NCBI RefSeq assembly: GCF_014195325.1
Contig: NZ_JACIBK010000017.1
Coordinates: forward strand, 62,001 to 126,000
Length of the DNA: 64,000 nucleotides
DNA from: Rhizobium sp. BK650
GTDB lineage: Bacteria; Pseudomonadota; Alphaproteobacteria; Rhizobiales; Rhizobiaceae
Direction: 5' to 3'
Positions 36,132 to 45,307 of this stretch are shown here, piece by piece. Made by a program: the position numbers and the translations under genes. A model generated the notes under the pieces. The model saw only the letters and a list, made by a program, of their open reading frames with translations, made no database searches and had not been told where the DNA came from. Each line of letters starts with the position of its first letter. Positions within the stretch are counted from its first letter, which is position 1.

Positions 36132-37580
36132 ATGCGACGTCAAGCCAACCCACTAAACCTTCATCCGACCACGGCGACGAAGCCGGTGGTTTGGCGACCA
36201 GCCCTCGCCAAGCAAAAAGGCGAGACGAAACACGCAGCCCTCACCGGGCGCATTATCGCCGATATCGATGCCGGTGTGCTCAAACCGATGGACCGCATGC
36301 CGACACACCGCGATCTGGCGCGCGAGCTCGGCCTTTCCGTCCAAACCATCAGCCTCTCCTACAAGGAGGCTGAGCGGCTCGGCTATCTGAGCGGTGAGAT
36401 CGGTCGCGGCACCTTCGTCAAGGCGCGTGTGACGGACCGGGCCGGACGCATGATGCTGGATCACAGCACCAACGAGGTACTCGATCTTTCCATCATTCGC
36501 GGCGTCTATCTCGATGCGCACGAGACCGCATCACGCGAGATCCTTCGTGAACTCGCAGATGGCGATAATGCAAGTTTCATGCGCCCGTGCCGGCCCGTCG
36601 CCGGCCTTGATCGCCATCGAGAGACGGCGCGCACCTGGTTGGGCATGCTCGGGGTCACTGCCGGGATCGAGCGCATCCTTGTTACTAACGGTGCTGCCCA
36701 TGCCATTTTTCTCGCCTTAAGCTGCATTATCCGTTCCGGAGACGTCGTCTTGTGCGAGAACCTCACCGACCACGGCATCATCGGGCTTTCGAACGTCCTT
36801 GGCTTCAGCCTGAAGGGCTTACCGACAGACAACGAAGGCATTTTGCCCGATGCGCTGGAGGCCGCTTGTGCTGCAGGCGGTGTGCGAGCACTGGTGCTTG
36901 TCCCGACGCTCAACAATCCGACGGCTCATGTCACGGGCGCGACCCGCAGAAGCGAGATCGCCGCAATTGTCGCGCGCTATGGTGTCTTCGTCATCGAAGA
37001 CGAGGTCTACCGCCCATTGATCGAGGAGAACCTGCCGTCGATCACGAAGATGCTGCCCGATCTAGGCTTCTTCGTCACGAGCTTCACTAAGGCGGTGCTG
37101 ACCGGCTTGCGCGTTGGCTATCTCGTCGTTCCACCCGCCTATTCCATTCGCGCCGCCTCGATCCTGCGTGTGTCGAGCTGGAGCGGCACCTATCTGACCG
37201 GCGAAATCGCCACGCGCTGGGTCGAAAACGGCACGGCACAGCGGCTGGTGGAAATCCAGCGCAACGAAGCACGGGCGCGCCAAGCCATCGCCAGTGAAAT
37301 CCTCGGCGACCACATCGCCTCCAGCCATCCGCTCTCGCTCTGCGCCTGGCTGAAGGTTCCGCCGCACTGGACCGAGGACGGCCTGGTCCGTTCACTGGTC
37401 AACCAGAATGTCGCGGTCACGCCGTCCGAACCTTTCATTGCCGGCCCCGGCCATGGCGGTGGCATCCGCATCTGTCTGGGCGGACGCATGAACCATATAA
37501 GCCTAGCCAAGGCACTGACGATCGTACGGCAGGCCTTCGAGCAATTGCCACCGGTCTATGACATCGGCGCCATCGGATAG
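36132..37580 (+). CDS. enuR: MocR/GntR-type regulator, probable EnuR
   Basis: A 482-residue fusion of an N-terminal GntR winged helix (GRIIADIDAGVLKPMDRMPTHRDLARELGLSVQTISLSYKEAERLG) with a fold-type I aminotransferase domain whose PLP lysine is in SFTKAVLTGLRVGYL. EnuR in Ruegeria and Sinorhizobium has this architecture; it represses the ectoine genes until PLP-bound diaminobutyrate derivatives release it. Position inside the ectoine cluster makes the assignment strong. AT-rich sequences flank both the enuR start (36080-36130) and the eutB start (37585-37648), where its operators would be expected. Confidence 0.9.
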   Translation: MRRQANPLNLHPTTATKPVVWRPALAKQKGETKHAALTGRIIADIDAGVLKPMDRMPTHRDLARELGLSVQTISLSYKEAERLGYLSGEIGRGTFVKARVTDRAGRMMLDHSTNEVLDLSIIRGVYLDAHETASREILRELADGDNASFMRPCRPVAGLDRHRETARTWLGMLGVTAGIERILVTNGAAHAIFLALSCIIRSGDVVLCENLTDHGIIGLSNVLGFSLKGLPTDNEGILPDALEAACAAGGVRALVLVPTLNNPTAHVTGATRRSEIAAIVARYGVFVIEDEVYRPLIEENLPSITKMLPDLGFFVTSFTKAVLTGLRVGYLVVPPAYSIRAASILRVSSWSGTYLTGEIATRWVENGTAQRLVEIQRNEARARQAIASEILGDHIASSHPLSLCAWLKVPPHWTEDGLVRSLVNQNVAVTPSEPFIAGPGHGGGIRICLGGRMNHISLAKALTIVRQAFEQLPPVYDIGAIG

Positions 37581-37648
37581 AGCTCACTCAAGACAATCAT
37601 TGAATCATTACAATATAATAATTGACATGATTTTACTTCGCTCCCAAC

Positions 37649-38668
37649 ATGACAATCATGAAGAGCGAAATCGCGTCCAGATCGACTGAAGAAGAGGCGC
37701 TGCCAGTTACGCTGGCGGATGTCGAGAAGGCTGCCGCCCGCATCTCCGGTCGAGTGACCCGCACGCCGCTCGTTTACTCTGGCACTCTGTCTGAACGTAC
37801 CGGCCAGCCCATCCATCTCAAGCTCGAGACACGCCAGCCGATCGGGGCCTTCAAGCTACGCGGCGCGATGAACGCCATCCTCTCTTTGGATGAGACGGCG
37901 CGCAAGCGTGGTCTTGTTGCCGCCTCCACAGGCAATCACGGTCGCGCCGTCGCCTACGCCGCGCGCGAATTGGGCGTGTCGGCTACCATCTGCATGTCAT
38001 CGCTCGTTCCGGCCAACAAGGTCGAGGCGATCCGCCTGCTCGGTGCCGAAATCCACATTGTCGGCAGAGCGCAGGATGACGCACAAGAGGAAGCCGAACG
38101 TCTGACCGCGAGCCGCGGTCTCACACCGATTCCGGCCTTCGACGATGGGGACGTCGTTGCCGGTCAAGGCACGATCGGCCTCGAAATTGTAGAAGCCCTG
38201 CCCGATCTCGCGACCGTGCTCGTGCCTCTTTCGGGTGGTGGTCTGGCTGGCGGCATTGCCGTTGCCGTCAAGGCCTTAAAGCCTGAGGCCCTCGTCATCG
38301 GTATCTCGATGGAGCGTGGGGCGGCCATGCATGCGGCGATTGCTGCCGGCAAGCCGGTCGCTATCCGCGAGGAAGAAACGCTGGCGGATTCACTCGGCGG
38401 CGGCATCGGTCTTTCAAACCATGTGACGTTTGGGCTTTGCCGCGATCTCCTCGACGACATCGTCCTTCTGACCGAAGATGAGATCGCCGAGGGCATCCGC
38501 CATGCAGCGCGACAGGAGGACATAACCGTCGAGGGTGCAGGCGCGGTCGGCATTGCCGCTATCCTCGCCGACAAGATCGCCCTTTCCGGACCCACCGCTG
38601 TCATCATCTCAGGCGGCAATATTGACCCGATCCTGCACCAGAAAATCGTCGCGGAGGCCGCCATATGA
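37649..38668 (+). CDS. eutB: Threonine-dehydratase-like PLP enzyme EutB
   Basis: A 339-residue fold-type II PLP enzyme with the lysine in IGAFKLRGAMN, the substrate loop ASTGNHGRAVAYAA and the glycine-rich phosphate loop SGGGLAGGIAVAV. The sequence resembles serine/threonine dehydratase, but in ectoine clusters this gene is eutB, thought to help turn 5-hydroxyectoine-derived intermediates into the ectoine route. Its stop overlaps the eutC start by 4 bases. The preceding 68 bases are AT-rich, with a TTGACA near 37622, so a promoter may start here. Confidence 0.88.
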   Translation: MTIMKSEIASRSTEEEALPVTLADVEKAAARISGRVTRTPLVYSGTLSERTGQPIHLKLETRQPIGAFKLRGAMNAILSLDETARKRGLVAASTGNHGRAVAYAARELGVSATICMSSLVPANKVEAIRLLGAEIHIVGRAQDDAQEEAERLTASRGLTPIPAFDDGDVVAGQGTIGLEIVEALPDLATVLVPLSGGGLAGGIAVAVKALKPEALVIGISMERGAAMHAAIAAGKPVAIREEETLADSLGGGIGLSNHVTFGLCRDLLDDIVLLTEDEIAEGIRHAARQEDITVEGAGAVGIAAILADKIALSGPTAVIISGGNIDPILHQKIVAEAAI

Positions 38669-39678
38669 GCCGGATCAGCATTCTGATGGAAAAAGACCTT
38701 CGCGCTATCGTCAGGCTCGATGTCTCCGCGGTCGATTGTATCGAACAGGCCTTTGCCGCGCTCGCGACCAAAGCCGTTGCCATGCCGCCGATCCTGCGCC
38801 TCGACATTCCGGAATTTCGTGGCGAGGTGGACGTCAAGACGGCCTACGTGCCGGGATTCGATGGTTTCGCCATCAAGGTCAGCCCCGGGTTCTTCGGTAA
38901 TCCCAAGATCGGCCTGCCAAGCCTCAACGGACTGATGATCCTGCTGAGCGCGAAGACCGGACTGGTGGAGGCCCTTCTTCTCGACAATGGCTATCTGACG
39001 GATGTTCGTACGGCAGCGGCCGGTGCCGTTGCCGCACGCCATCTGTCGCGCGAAGACGCCCACGTTGCCACGATCTTCGGCGCAGGCATGCAGGCGCGAC
39101 TGCAGCTTGAGGCTCTCATGCTCGTGCGGCCGATCAAATCGGCCCGGATCTGGGCACGCGATTACGCAAAGGCCAAGACGCTCGCTTCCGATTTGGCCCG
39201 CGACCACGCAATCGAGGTCGCCGCCATTGCCGATCCGTGCGAAGCAGTCCGCGGCGCGGATATCGTTGTCACGACGACACCCGCAGAAAAGCCGATCCTG
39301 ATGGCCGAATGGCTCGAACCAGGCCAGCATTTGACCGCTATGGGGTCGGATGCTGAGCACAAGAACGAGATCGATCCGGCCGTCTTTGCTCGCGCCGCTT
39401 ACATTGCAGATCGGCTCTCGCAGACCCGTATTCTCGGCGAGCTGCACCATGCCATCAAGACCGGCGCAGTCACGCCGGACCAGCAGTTTGGAGAACTTGG
39501 AGCCGTCATCGCCGGCACGGCAATTGGCCGGTCGAGCGCAGACGAAATCACCTTCGCAGATCTCACAGGGACCGGCGTGCAGGATACCGCCATCGCCAAT
39601 CTGGCACTAGCCCGCGCAAGAGATGCAGGAAGCGGCCAGACGATCGAAAACGACATCAACATGGGAGATGCAGCGTGA
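38665..39678 (+). CDS. eutC: Ornithine-cyclodeaminase-family protein EutC
   Basis: A 337-residue mu-crystallin/ornithine cyclodeaminase family member: VKTAYVPGFDGFAIKVSPGFFGN, DNGYLTDVRTAAAGAVAARHL, the Rossmann stretch VATIFGAGMQARLQLEALML and DIVVTTTPAEKPIL. In ectoine clusters eutC follows eutB and is thought to act on the same hydroxyectoine-derived intermediate. It overlaps eutB at its start and eutD at its end (GTGA). Confidence 0.9.
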   Translation: MSRISILMEKDLRAIVRLDVSAVDCIEQAFAALATKAVAMPPILRLDIPEFRGEVDVKTAYVPGFDGFAIKVSPGFFGNPKIGLPSLNGLMILLSAKTGLVEALLLDNGYLTDVRTAAAGAVAARHLSREDAHVATIFGAGMQARLQLEALMLVRPIKSARIWARDYAKAKTLASDLARDHAIEVAAIADPCEAVRGADIVVTTTPAEKPILMAEWLEPGQHLTAMGSDAEHKNEIDPAVFARAAYIADRLSQTRILGELHHAIKTGAVTPDQQFGELGAVIAGTAIGRSSADEITFADLTGTGVQDTAIANLALARARDAGSGQTIENDINMGDAA

Positions 39679-40853
39679 GCGTGACGCTGAACTTTACGCG
39701 CGAGGAATATGCCGCGCGCTTGTCCAAAACCTGCCAGGCGATGGAACGGGCGGGGATTGATCTCCTGATCGTCACCGATCCGTCCAACATGCACTGGCTT
39801 ACCGGGTATGATGGCTGGTCCTTCTATGTGCATCAATGCGTTCTGGTGCCGCCGAGCGGCGAGCCGATCTGGTACGGTCGCAAGCAGGATGCCAATGGCG
39901 CCAGGCGCACCGCCTATCTGAACCATGACAATATCATCGGCTACCCGGATCACTACGTCCAGTCGAGCGAGCGCCACCCGATGGATCTCCTGGCGCAGAT
40001 CATCGATGAGCGCAAATGGTCGAGCCTCACCGTCGGTGTCGAGATGGACAACTATTATTTCTCGGCTGCCGCCTTCGCGTCTCTGCAAAAGCATTTGCCC
40101 AATGCCCGCTTCAAGGATGCGGCGGGCCTTGTCAACTGGCAGCGCGCCGTCAAGAGCCCGACTGAGCTCGACTATATGCGCAAGGCGGGCAAGATCGTCG
40201 AGCTGATGCACAAGCGTATTGTCGAGGTCGTCGAGCCCGGCATGCGCAAATGCGATCTCGTGGCCGAGATCTACGATGCTGGAATCCGTGGCACGTCGGA
40301 ATTCGGGGGTGATTATCCGGCAATCGTGCCGCTGTTGCCATCGGGCGCAGACGCGTCCGCGCCGCACCTGACCTGGGATGACAAGCCGATGCGCTCCGGC
40401 GAAGGGACGTTCTTTGAGATCGCCGGCGCCTACAAACGTTATCACTGCCCGCTGTCGCGCACCGTTTTTCTCGGCAAGCCGACGCAAGCCTTCCTCGACG
40501 CGGAGAAGGCGACGCTCGAAGGCATGGAAGCCGGCCTTGCCGCGGCAAGGCCGGGCAATAGCTGCGAGGACATTGCCAACGCCTTCTTCGCCGTGCTCAA
40601 GAAATACGGGATCATCAAGGACAACCGCACCGGCTATCCGATCGGTCTTTCCTATCCGCCGGACTGGGGCGAACGGACCATGAGCCTGCGCCCGGGCGAC
40701 CGCACGGAACTGAAGCCCGGCATGACCTTCCATTTCATGACGGGTCTGTGGCTTGAGGATATGGGGCTCGAAATCACCGAGAGCATCGCGATCACCGAGA
40801 CATGGGTCGAATGCCTGTCAAACGTGCCGCGCCAGCTGTTCGTGAAGGGCTGA
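39675..40853 (+). CDS. eutD: Ectoine hydrolase (EutD/DoeA)
   Basis: A 392-residue protein of the creatinase/prolidase (M24) fold with the distinctive ectoine hydrolase stretches DPSNMHWLTGYDGWSFYVHQCV, VGVEMDNYYFSAAAF and SEFGGDYPAIVPLLPSG. It starts with GTG, overlapping the eutC stop. DoeA opens the ectoine ring to N-acetyl-L-2,4-diaminobutyrate. The metal ligands of true M24 peptidases are not all kept (HCPLSRTVFLG, LEDMGLEITESIAITE), consistent with the known divergence of this group. Confidence 0.93.
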   Translation: MSVTLNFTREEYAARLSKTCQAMERAGIDLLIVTDPSNMHWLTGYDGWSFYVHQCVLVPPSGEPIWYGRKQDANGARRTAYLNHDNIIGYPDHYVQSSERHPMDLLAQIIDERKWSSLTVGVEMDNYYFSAAAFASLQKHLPNARFKDAAGLVNWQRAVKSPTELDYMRKAGKIVELMHKRIVEVVEPGMRKCDLVAEIYDAGIRGTSEFGGDYPAIVPLLPSGADASAPHLTWDDKPMRSGEGTFFEIAGAYKRYHCPLSRTVFLGKPTQAFLDAEKATLEGMEAGLAAARPGNSCEDIANAFFAVLKKYGIIKDNRTGYPIGLSYPPDWGERTMSLRPGDRTELKPGMTFHFMTGLWLEDMGLEITESIAITETWVECLSNVPRQLFVKG

Positions 40854-40857
40854 TGCC

Positions 40858-41871
40858 ATGCTGACCGGCATGCCTCGTCCCTCGCCCATTACTCCTTCCG
40901 TCGATTTCGACGCAAAGGGCGTGCAGCACGGGCATCTGCGCCTACCCTACAGCCGCGATGACAGCGCCTGGGGCTCGATCATGATCCCGATCTGCATCAT
41001 CGCCAATGGCGAAGGATCGACCGCTCTTCTGACGGGCGCCAATCACGGCGACGAATACGAAGGCCCTGCCGCGCTGTTCGAGTTGGCGCAGTCGCTCGAC
41101 CCTTCTGAGATAAGCGGGCGCGTCATCATTGTCCCGGCGCTCAACTATCCAGCGTTCCGGGCCGGCACGCGCACCTCGCCGATCGATCGCGGAAATCTGA
41201 ACCGCAGCTTTCCGGGCCGCCCGGATGGTACGGTGACGGAGAAGATCGCCGATTTCGTGACACGTCATCTCATACCGCTCGCCGACCTCGTCCTCGACTT
41301 CCATTCCGGCGGCAAGACACTCGACTTCCTGCCCTACGCCGCAGCCCACGAGCTGCCCGACAAGGATCAGGAGGCCCGTTGTTTTGCGGCGGTGGCAGCG
41401 TTCGGCGCGCCCTATTCAATGAGGATGCTGGAGATCGATGCCGTCGGCATGTTGGATACGACGGTCGAGGAAATGGGAAAAACCTTCGTCACTACCGAGC
41501 TCGGCGGCGCCGGCACGGCCACCGCAAGGTCGATCGAGATCGCACGAAGGGGCAGCCTGAACCTCCTGCGTCACGCGGGAATCCTGAAGGGGGCGCCAGA
41601 CACCCGGCCGTCCCGCTGGCTGGATATGCCGTCGAGCGACTGCTTCATCTTCGCCGAGGACGGCGGACTTATCGCCTTTGCCCGCGATCTGGGCGAGCCG
41701 GTCAAGAGGAACGAAATCGTCGCCCGCGTGTATTCCGTCGGGAAGACCGGTGTGGCGCCACTCGAATACCGCGCCGCCATGGATGGCGTACTTGCGGCCC
41801 GCCACGTGCCTGGCCTGATCAAGGCCGGCGACTGCCTTTCCGTCATCGCAACGATTGCGGAGAAAACCTGA
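40858..41871 (+). CDS. eutE: N-acetyl-diaminobutyrate deacetylase (EutE/DoeB)
   Basis: A 337-residue succinylglutamate-desuccinylase/aspartoacylase-type zinc enzyme. Zinc ligands are visible as LLTGANHGDEYEGPAALFEL (His and Glu) and LVLDFHSGGKTLDFLPY (His). In ectoine degradation it removes the acetyl group of N-alpha-acetyl-diaminobutyrate, giving diaminobutyrate for the aminotransferase. It starts 5 bases after eutD and is followed by the transporter genes. Confidence 0.92.
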   Translation: MLTGMPRPSPITPSVDFDAKGVQHGHLRLPYSRDDSAWGSIMIPICIIANGEGSTALLTGANHGDEYEGPAALFELAQSLDPSEISGRVIIVPALNYPAFRAGTRTSPIDRGNLNRSFPGRPDGTVTEKIADFVTRHLIPLADLVLDFHSGGKTLDFLPYAAAHELPDKDQEARCFAAVAAFGAPYSMRMLEIDAVGMLDTTVEEMGKTFVTTELGGAGTATARSIEIARRGSLNLLRHAGILKGAPDTRPSRWLDMPSSDCFIFAEDGGLIAFARDLGEPVKRNEIVARVYSVGKTGVAPLEYRAAMDGVLAARHVPGLIKAGDCLSVIATIAEKT

Positions 41872-41932
41872 CCGGAAGAACGACGTGAGATCCGAAAACG
41901 GACCACAAAACCTTAACCAGAGGAGAATTCGA

Positions 41933-42784
41933 ATGCGCATTTCAAAAATCATTTGCCTTTCCGCGCTTGCGCTCGGCATCGGCGTCACGTCGGCCAGCGC
42001 GCTGACCGTCGAAGAAGCCAAAAAACAAGGATTCATCCGGGCCGCCACGGCCAACGAGGTCCCCTACTCCTATATGCAGCCGGACGGCACCTCTGCCGGT
42101 ATCGGCCCGGACGTTGCCAATGCCGTCCTGAAATCCATGGGCATCGAGGACATCAACTGGACAGTGACGCCCTTCGGCACGCTCATCCCGGGTCTTAAGG
42201 CGCGTCGCTTCGACTTTGCAGCCGCCGAGCAGAATATATCTCCCGAACGTTGCAAGCAGGTCGCCTTCACCGAACCCAACTCGTCCTACGGTGAGGGACT
42301 GCTGGTCAAGAAGGGCAATCCGAAGGGCCTGACCACCTATGCCGACATCGCCAAAGACCCGTCGTTGAAGGTCGCGGTGGTTTCGGGTGCAAACAATGTC
42401 GACTTCCTGCGTGCCGTCGGCGTCAAGGACGACCAGATCGTCTTCATTCCGGCGAACGCCGATGCCATCCCGACCGTACAGAGCCGTGTCGATGCCTATG
42501 CGGCCACCGAGCTGACTGTCTCCGCGCTTGCCAAGGACCAGACCAATGTCGAGCAGGTCACGCCGTTCAAGGATCCAATCGTCAAGGGCGCACCGGTGCG
42601 CAACTATGGCGGCTTTGCCTTCCGTCCGGAAGACAAGGAACTGCGCGATGCGTTCAACGCTGCCCTCGTCGCGTTCCGAAAGACGGACGACTACAAGAAG
42701 ATCCTCATGAAATACGGTCTTTCGGAACAGAGCATTGCGGCAGCAGCAGAAAAGAACGTCGCCGATCTCTGCGCCGGCAAGTAA
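41933..42784 (+). CDS. ehuB: Ectoine/hydroxyectoine ABC transporter binding protein EhuB
   Basis: About 283 residues from the ATG at 41933, with AGAGGAG 6 bases upstream. A clear signal peptide (MRISKIICLSALALGIGV to SASA) precedes a type II polar amino-acid binding fold (VEEAKKQGFIRAATANEVPYSY, KARRFDFAAAEQNISPERCKQVAFTEP). EhuB in Sinorhizobium binds ectoine and hydroxyectoine with micromolar or better affinity. The gene order ehuB-C-D-A straight after eutE assigns it. An inverted repeat lies between its stop and ehuC. Confidence 0.92.
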   Translation: MRISKIICLSALALGIGVTSASALTVEEAKKQGFIRAATANEVPYSYMQPDGTSAGIGPDVANAVLKSMGIEDINWTVTPFGTLIPGLKARRFDFAAAEQNISPERCKQVAFTEPNSSYGEGLLVKKGNPKGLTTYADIAKDPSLKVAVVSGANNVDFLRAVGVKDDQIVFIPANADAIPTVQSRVDAYAATELTVSALAKDQTNVEQVTPFKDPIVKGAPVRNYGGFAFRPEDKELRDAFNAALVAFRKTDDYKKILMKYGLSEQSIAAAAEKNVADLCAGK

Positions 42785-42791
42785 CGACAAA

Positions 42792-42816
42792 GGCGCCCGG
42801 TCGCTGATTGGGCGCC
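42792..42816 (+). repeat. Intercistronic hairpin, ehuB-ehuC
   Basis: GGCGCCC / GGGCGCC, a perfect 7-bp GC-only stem with an 11-base loop, lies 8 bases after the ehuB stop and 28 bases before ehuC. No T-run follows. This is the third binding-protein gene in the window with a hairpin in this position. Confidence 0.65.
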
Positions 42817-42843
42817 ACCTGCTTTCAGTCGGAGAGAATCCAG

Positions 42844-43509
42844 ATGAGCTGGACAGCCTATCTTCCGATGCTTTGGCACGGCGCTATCGTGACGATGACG
42901 ATCACCCTGGCAGCGATCGTCTGCGGCGCGCTGCTCGCCTTCGTCTTCGGCATCCTGCGCGTCGAAGGTGGACCGATCCTTTCGGCCTTCGCGCTGTGTT
43001 ATACGGAGGTGTTTCGCGGAACGTCGCTGTTCGTCCAGCTGTTCTGGTTCTATTACGCGCTGCCGCTGGTCGGCCTGAGTTTCGATCCGATCACCACCGG
43101 CATTCTGGTATTGGCCGCCCATGTCGGCGGCTATGGCGCTGAAATCGTGCGCGGCGGCCTCTTGTCAGTCTCCGCGCAGCAGTTGGAAGCCGCGCGCGCT
43201 TTGAACTTCAACCGTGTCCAGACCCTCTTTCGCATTTCGCTGCCACAGGCCGTCGTCGAAATGATGCCGGCCTTCGGCAACCTCGCGATCGAGACGTTGA
43301 AGCTGTCCTCACTTGTGTCGTTGATCTCGATTGCCGATCTTACCTTCGCGGCCCAATCCATCCGCAACATCACGCTCGATAGCGCAAGCATCTATTCGGT
43401 CACGCTCGTGTGCTACTTCGCCATGTCGCTTGTCCTGATGGCGGCCGTTCGCGTGATCGAACGTTTCGTACGACGCGGCGATGTCTTCCCCCGCGGCGGC
43501 CATTCGTGA
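42844..43509 (+). CDS. ehuC: Ectoine ABC permease EhuC
   Basis: A 221-residue polar amino-acid type permease starting MSWTAYLPMLWHGA at 42844, with GGAG 9 bases upstream. It contains FRGTSLFVQLFWFYYALPL, typical of His/Glu/Gln permeases, and the coupling segment QLEAARALNFNRVQTLFRISLPQAVVEMMPAFGN. About five membrane segments. It pairs with EhuD. Ten bases separate it from ehuD. Confidence 0.92.
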   Translation: MSWTAYLPMLWHGAIVTMTITLAAIVCGALLAFVFGILRVEGGPILSAFALCYTEVFRGTSLFVQLFWFYYALPLVGLSFDPITTGILVLAAHVGGYGAEIVRGGLLSVSAQQLEAARALNFNRVQTLFRISLPQAVVEMMPAFGNLAIETLKLSSLVSLISIADLTFAAQSIRNITLDSASIYSVTLVCYFAMSLVLMAAVRVIERFVRRGDVFPRGGHS

Positions 43510-43519
43510 GGACAATTCG

Positions 43520-44209
43520 ATGTATGGTTACGAATGGGACACAACAACCTGGATTACCTATACGACCTCGATTCTACCGATCATCCTGATTGGTTTGACG
43601 GTCACGTTAAAGGCGGCAGCTGCTGGCTTTGGGATTGCGCTGGTGCTTGGCCTGATCTTCGCTTTGCTACGCCGCAGCCGGATCATGGTGATCTCTTGGA
43701 CGACAGCCTTCATCGTCGAGTTTCTGCGCGATACGCCGCTTCTGGTGCAACTGTTCTTTCTCTACTATGTGCTGCCTGATTTCGGTATTGTGCTCCCCGC
43801 CTTTCTCACCGGCGCACTGGCACTCGGTCTGCAATATGCGGCCTATACGTCTGAAGTCTATCGTGGCGGCATCGAAGCCATTCCGCATGGACAGTGGGAA
43901 GCAGCAACCGCCCTCAACCTGTCACGAATGCAAACCTATCGCGACGTCGTCATTCCGCAGACTATTCCGCGCATCGTGCCGGCGATGGGCAACTATCTCG
44001 TCGCGATGATCAAGGAAACGCCGGTTCTTTCCGTCGTTACCGTTCTCGAAATGATGGGGCTTGCCAACATGATCGGCGAGCGCACGTTCGAATATCTCGT
44101 ACCGCTGACGCTTGTCGGCGTGATCTTCCTTTTCCTGACGCTGATCTGCTCGGCCGGCCTCCACCGCATGCAGAAAGCTCTTCCTAAAGCGGGAATACCC
44201 TTGCGATGA
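43520..44209 (+). CDS. ehuD: Ectoine ABC permease EhuD
   Basis: A 229-residue permease starting MYGYEWDTTTWITYTTS at 43520, with GAGGAC 7 bases upstream; the longer frame would overlap ehuC. Landmarks are EFLRDTPLLVQLFFLYYVLPD and GQWEAATALNLSRMQTYRDVVIPQTIPRIVPAMGN. Together with EhuC it forms the membrane channel. Its stop overlaps the ehuA start by 4 bases. Confidence 0.92.
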   Translation: MYGYEWDTTTWITYTTSILPIILIGLTVTLKAAAAGFGIALVLGLIFALLRRSRIMVISWTTAFIVEFLRDTPLLVQLFFLYYVLPDFGIVLPAFLTGALALGLQYAAYTSEVYRGGIEAIPHGQWEAATALNLSRMQTYRDVVIPQTIPRIVPAMGNYLVAMIKETPVLSVVTVLEMMGLANMIGERTFEYLVPLTLVGVIFLFLTLICSAGLHRMQKALPKAGIPLR

Positions 44210-44985
44210 CCGATACCTCCGAGCAACCCATCATCGAATTCCGCGATGTCACCAAGCGTTTCGGTATTCTAACCGTACTCGACAACTTTAACTTCAGTGT
44301 CGCGAAAGGCGAAAAGGTCACGCTGATCGGGCCGTCGGGCTCCGGCAAATCGACGGTCCTGCGCATTCTCATGACACTCGAGCCGTTTCAGGAAGGCAGG
44401 TTGACGATTGCCGGTATTCCCTATCACGAGCCGGACGGCAGAGGCCCGTTCCGGGCGTCGGAAAAACACCTGCGCCAAATTCGCAATCATGTCGGCATGG
44501 TCTTCCAGAGCTTCAATCTCTTTCCTCATATGACCGTTCTTCGTAACGTTGTCGAAGCGCCGGTACGCGTACTGGGAATGGCACGGGGGGAAGCGGAGGC
44601 GCGAGCAATAGAGCTGCTTCAGATGGTTGGGCTGGCTGACAAGAAGGACCACTACCCGGTGCAGCTTTCCGGGGGACAGCAGCAGCGCGTGGCAATTGCG
44701 CGAGCGCTTGCAATGCGGCCGCGGATTCTGCTTTTCGATGAACCGACTTCGGCGCTGGATCCGCAACTGGTGGGGGAAGTGCTTTCCGTCATCCGCGGGC
44801 TGGCCCATGAACATGATCTAACCATGCTGCTCGTCACCCATGAGATGCGGTTTGCCCGCGAAGTGTCGGATCGCGTCTGCTTCTTCGACAAGGGCCGTAT
44901 CTGCGAACAGGGTGCTCCGGACCAGATATTCGCGGCGCCGAAAGCGGAGAGGACTCGCGAATTTCTATCATCGGTTCTTGGATAA
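44206..44985 (+). CDS. ehuA: Ectoine ABC transporter ATPase EhuA
   Basis: A 259-residue ATPase of the polar amino-acid group: Walker A GPSGSGKST, Q-loop MVFQSFNLFPHMTVLRNV, signature LSGGQQQRVAIARAL, Walker B ILLFDEPTSALDP and switch LVTHEM. It is the last gene of the cluster. No clear terminator follows in the next 100 bases. In Sinorhizobium ehuA comes first, whereas here it is last. Confidence 0.93.
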   Translation: MTDTSEQPIIEFRDVTKRFGILTVLDNFNFSVAKGEKVTLIGPSGSGKSTVLRILMTLEPFQEGRLTIAGIPYHEPDGRGPFRASEKHLRQIRNHVGMVFQSFNLFPHMTVLRNVVEAPVRVLGMARGEAEARAIELLQMVGLADKKDHYPVQLSGGQQQRVAIARALAMRPRILLFDEPTSALDPQLVGEVLSVIRGLAHEHDLTMLLVTHEMRFAREVSDRVCFFDKGRICEQGAPDQIFAAPKAERTREFLSSVLG

Positions 44986-45307
44986 CACGGGCAATCCAGC
45001 AACCGAATCGCGTTTCAGGCCGTCCAGTTGCCATCGGCCTTTCGCAAACACAAGTTCGCCGCATTCATCCACGTCTTAAAAAAAGGACATAGAGACTTGA
45101 AGACCGAAAGCGCGGTTGTGCAGTTTAACAAGACAGCGCGGCATTTAATTCGAGATTCGCCACCGAGAAAAATATGGCCCCCTTGAACCAATTCGAACCG
45201 GGACCCGAGTTAAAATCCGGATGTTAATCCATCACTAAACTCCTAAGTAACGGCCAGTTGCGTGTAGGGTGCGGTTTTCATCATCGATGAAGTGGCTGGG
45301 ATAGCCA
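44986..45307. other. Intergenic stretch after ehuA
   Basis: No gene seen. A short A-run near 45078 has no stem before it. The right end holds the start region of the VOC gene. Confidence 0.45.

Noticed and set aside
38164..39450. 428-codon frame opposite eutB and eutC
   Set aside because: Shadow of two conserved overlapping genes, without domain content.
39399..40733. 444-codon frame opposite eutC and eutD
   Set aside because: Shadow of the ectoine hydrolase gene.
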